DNA of 64,000 nt, taken from NCBI GenBank assembly GCA_022402465.1, contig JAKRSH010000002.1, forward strand, positions 1 through 64,000. Reading direction: 5' to 3'. The translations under genes were made by a program, and so were the position numbers. Within the stretch, counting starts at the first letter, position 1, and each line of letters opens with the position of its first letter. This DNA comes from Leptospiraceae bacterium. GTDB lineage: Bacteria; Spirochaetota; Leptospiria; Leptospirales; Leptospiraceae. The notes beneath the pieces were generated by a model. The model was given only the letters and a program-made list of their open reading frames with translations, was not told where the DNA came from and did not search any database. Positions 63,031 to 64,000 of the stretch are shown piece after piece.

Positions 63031-64000
63031 ATGACTCAACCTATAGATAATATCGATTTAGAAATAATGATGAATGAGAATATTGATGAATTCAATATCG
63101 TAAATTCGTTAATCTATGAGCTTTCCTATAAAAACGATTACTCTGCTAAAGATTTTTTCTATCATCAAATCAGTGAACTAGAGAAAATTATTTACAATAG
63201 AAATGAAAAAGTACCAAATTTTTGGAGAATACAACTTCAAGAGGGTATAGAGATTTATTTTTTTGAAATTAGTACAGATAAAAATATCACCATCCCAAGA
63301 GAAGCATTGCCGAATGAAATTAATTTCCTTTTCACTATTAAAGGATCAAATGTTATTAAATTAGGTAAAAATCCAGAAATAAATAATAAATTAATCAATA
63401 CATACTTCTTTCCTTATAATTTTATCAATCAATCCCAAAAATCCGATAAATCATCTTACCTTTTAATTAACTTCAATATTGATAGCTTTCTTTCCTTTTT
63501 AGATGGAAATGTATTGCATCCTGAGTATTTTCAAAAAGTCAAAGACACACTGAACGATTCGACCAATACAATATATATTTCTCAGAATTTTATTTCAGAT
63601 TTTTTAAAAACCTTTCTAGAACAAATTCAAAGAATGCCATTTGAAAAGCGATATCGAAGAGAGAGTCTAAAGTTAAAAATGATAGAATTGATTTGGATAA
63701 GTATATTCGACTATTTGAATCAAACAAACCAAATCAAAAAGCAAGTAAGACTTTCAAAAAAAGATTATGAGAAAATACAAATGGCCAAGGAATTACTTAT
63801 TAAAAATATGATAAATCCACCGAGTTTGATTGAGTTATCAAAAATGGTTAATTTGAATGAATACAAAATAAAAGTTGGATTTAAAAAGGTTTACGGTATG
63901 CCTCCCTACTCAATGCTCCAAGATGTTAAATTGAATTTTGCAAAAAAGCTGCTTTTACAAGGTGATAAAACAGTGACGGAAGTTGCTATTTCTGTAGGTT
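63031..64000 (+). CDS. AraC-family transcription regulator, 3' end cut by window
   Basis: From ATG 63031 the frame is open to the window edge (323 codons). The C-terminal part begins an AraC helix-turn-helix pair: LIELSKMVNLNEYKIKVGFK, VYGMPPYSMLQDVKLNFAKK and LLLQGDKTVTEVAISVG. The N-terminal half resembles the long, poorly conserved effector region of PchR-like AraC regulators. The final helix is cut off. There is no clear ribosome site. The regulated genes are outside the window. Confidence 0.85.
   Translation, partial: MTQPIDNIDLEIMMNENIDEFNIVNSLIYELSYKNDYSAKDFFYHQISELEKIIYNRNEKVPNFWRIQLQEGIEIYFFEISTDKNITIPREALPNEINFLFTIKGSNVIKLGKNPEINNKLINTYFFPYNFINQSQKSDKSSYLLINFNIDSFLSFLDGNVLHPEYFQKVKDTLNDSTNTIYISQNFISDFLKTFLEQIQRMPFEKRYRRESLKLKMIELIWISIFDYLNQTNQIKKQVRLSKKDYEKIQMAKELLIKNMINPPSLIELSKMVNLNEYKIKVGFKKVYGMPPYSMLQDVKLNFAKKLLLQGDKTVTEVAISVG

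Noticed and set aside
1-64000. CRISPR arrays, transposases, phage genes, tRNA or rRNA
   Set aside because: Looked for repeats with regular spacing, mobile-element proteins, and cloverleaf or rRNA-like stretches; none could be supported.

Overview
The window looks like chromosomal DNA of a spirochaete of the family Leptospiraceae, most likely Leptospira or a close relative. The evidence is the AT-rich composition (by eye about one third G+C), the small proteins with loose spirochaetal lipoboxes, the periplasmic-flagellum basal-body genes flgB-flgC-fliE, the aerobic caa3-type oxidase with its heme A genes, and many adenylate cyclase, EAL, SpoIIE-phosphatase and kinase-like ATPase genes. It is almost entirely ordinary coding DNA. 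I see no tRNA or rRNA gene, insertion sequence, prophage or CRISPR array. The species cannot be fixed from the sequence alone.

Layout. 1-7778: a cut-off SbtA-type bicarbonate transporter, an EAL phosphodiesterase, an M23 peptidase, a HAD phosphatase with no ordinary start codon, an RsmI-like methyltransferase, an XRE-cupin regulator, prmA, an adenylate cyclase and a lipoprotein-like hydrolase. 7921-14716: the respiratory block. A minus-strand operon (50-aa membrane protein, SCO1, coxB, coxA, coxC, coxD, terminator) faces away from ctaA-ctaB. 14763-17893: a duplicated DUF1538 membrane protein translationally coupled to a triple PII-like protein. 17865-24873: a minus-strand operon (degenerate amidohydrolase, S1-domain protein, trmL, HATPase, uvrB, unknown membrane protein) with a 40-bp all-A/T palindrome after uvrB. 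24866-28841: HATPase, glycosyltransferase, aroE and folC. 28904-34893: tetR, eutB, a eutC-trpF fusion and mutS.

34870-41250: serB, an SGNH lipoprotein, a small gene, a GPH-type transporter, and bioD-bioA-bioB. 41284-48881: a cNMP-binding protein with an AI-2E family transporter, DUF1993, DUF1801, pterin dehydratase, radA, an RNase D-like exonuclease, a GH36 glycosidase and a lipoprotein. 48914-57325: a DUF4105/Lnb-like protein with a polytopic membrane protein, then a histone-deacetylase fold protein, an unknown protein and a REC-SpoIIE phosphatase, then pyruvate kinase with an unknown follower. 57335-60907: an Mla/MCE lipid-transport cassette. 61046-62406: flgB-flgC-fliE ending in a strong terminator. 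63031-64000: a cut-off AraC regulator.

The most notable items are the in-frame fusion of EutC with a complete TrpF, the DUF1538/triple-PII pair, the HAD gene with no ATG/GTG/TTG upstream of its catalytic motif, the amidohydrolase that has lost its visible metal-site signatures, the A/T palindrome, the nested inverted repeats touching the tetR start codon, and the small cox-operon protein at 12649-12801.
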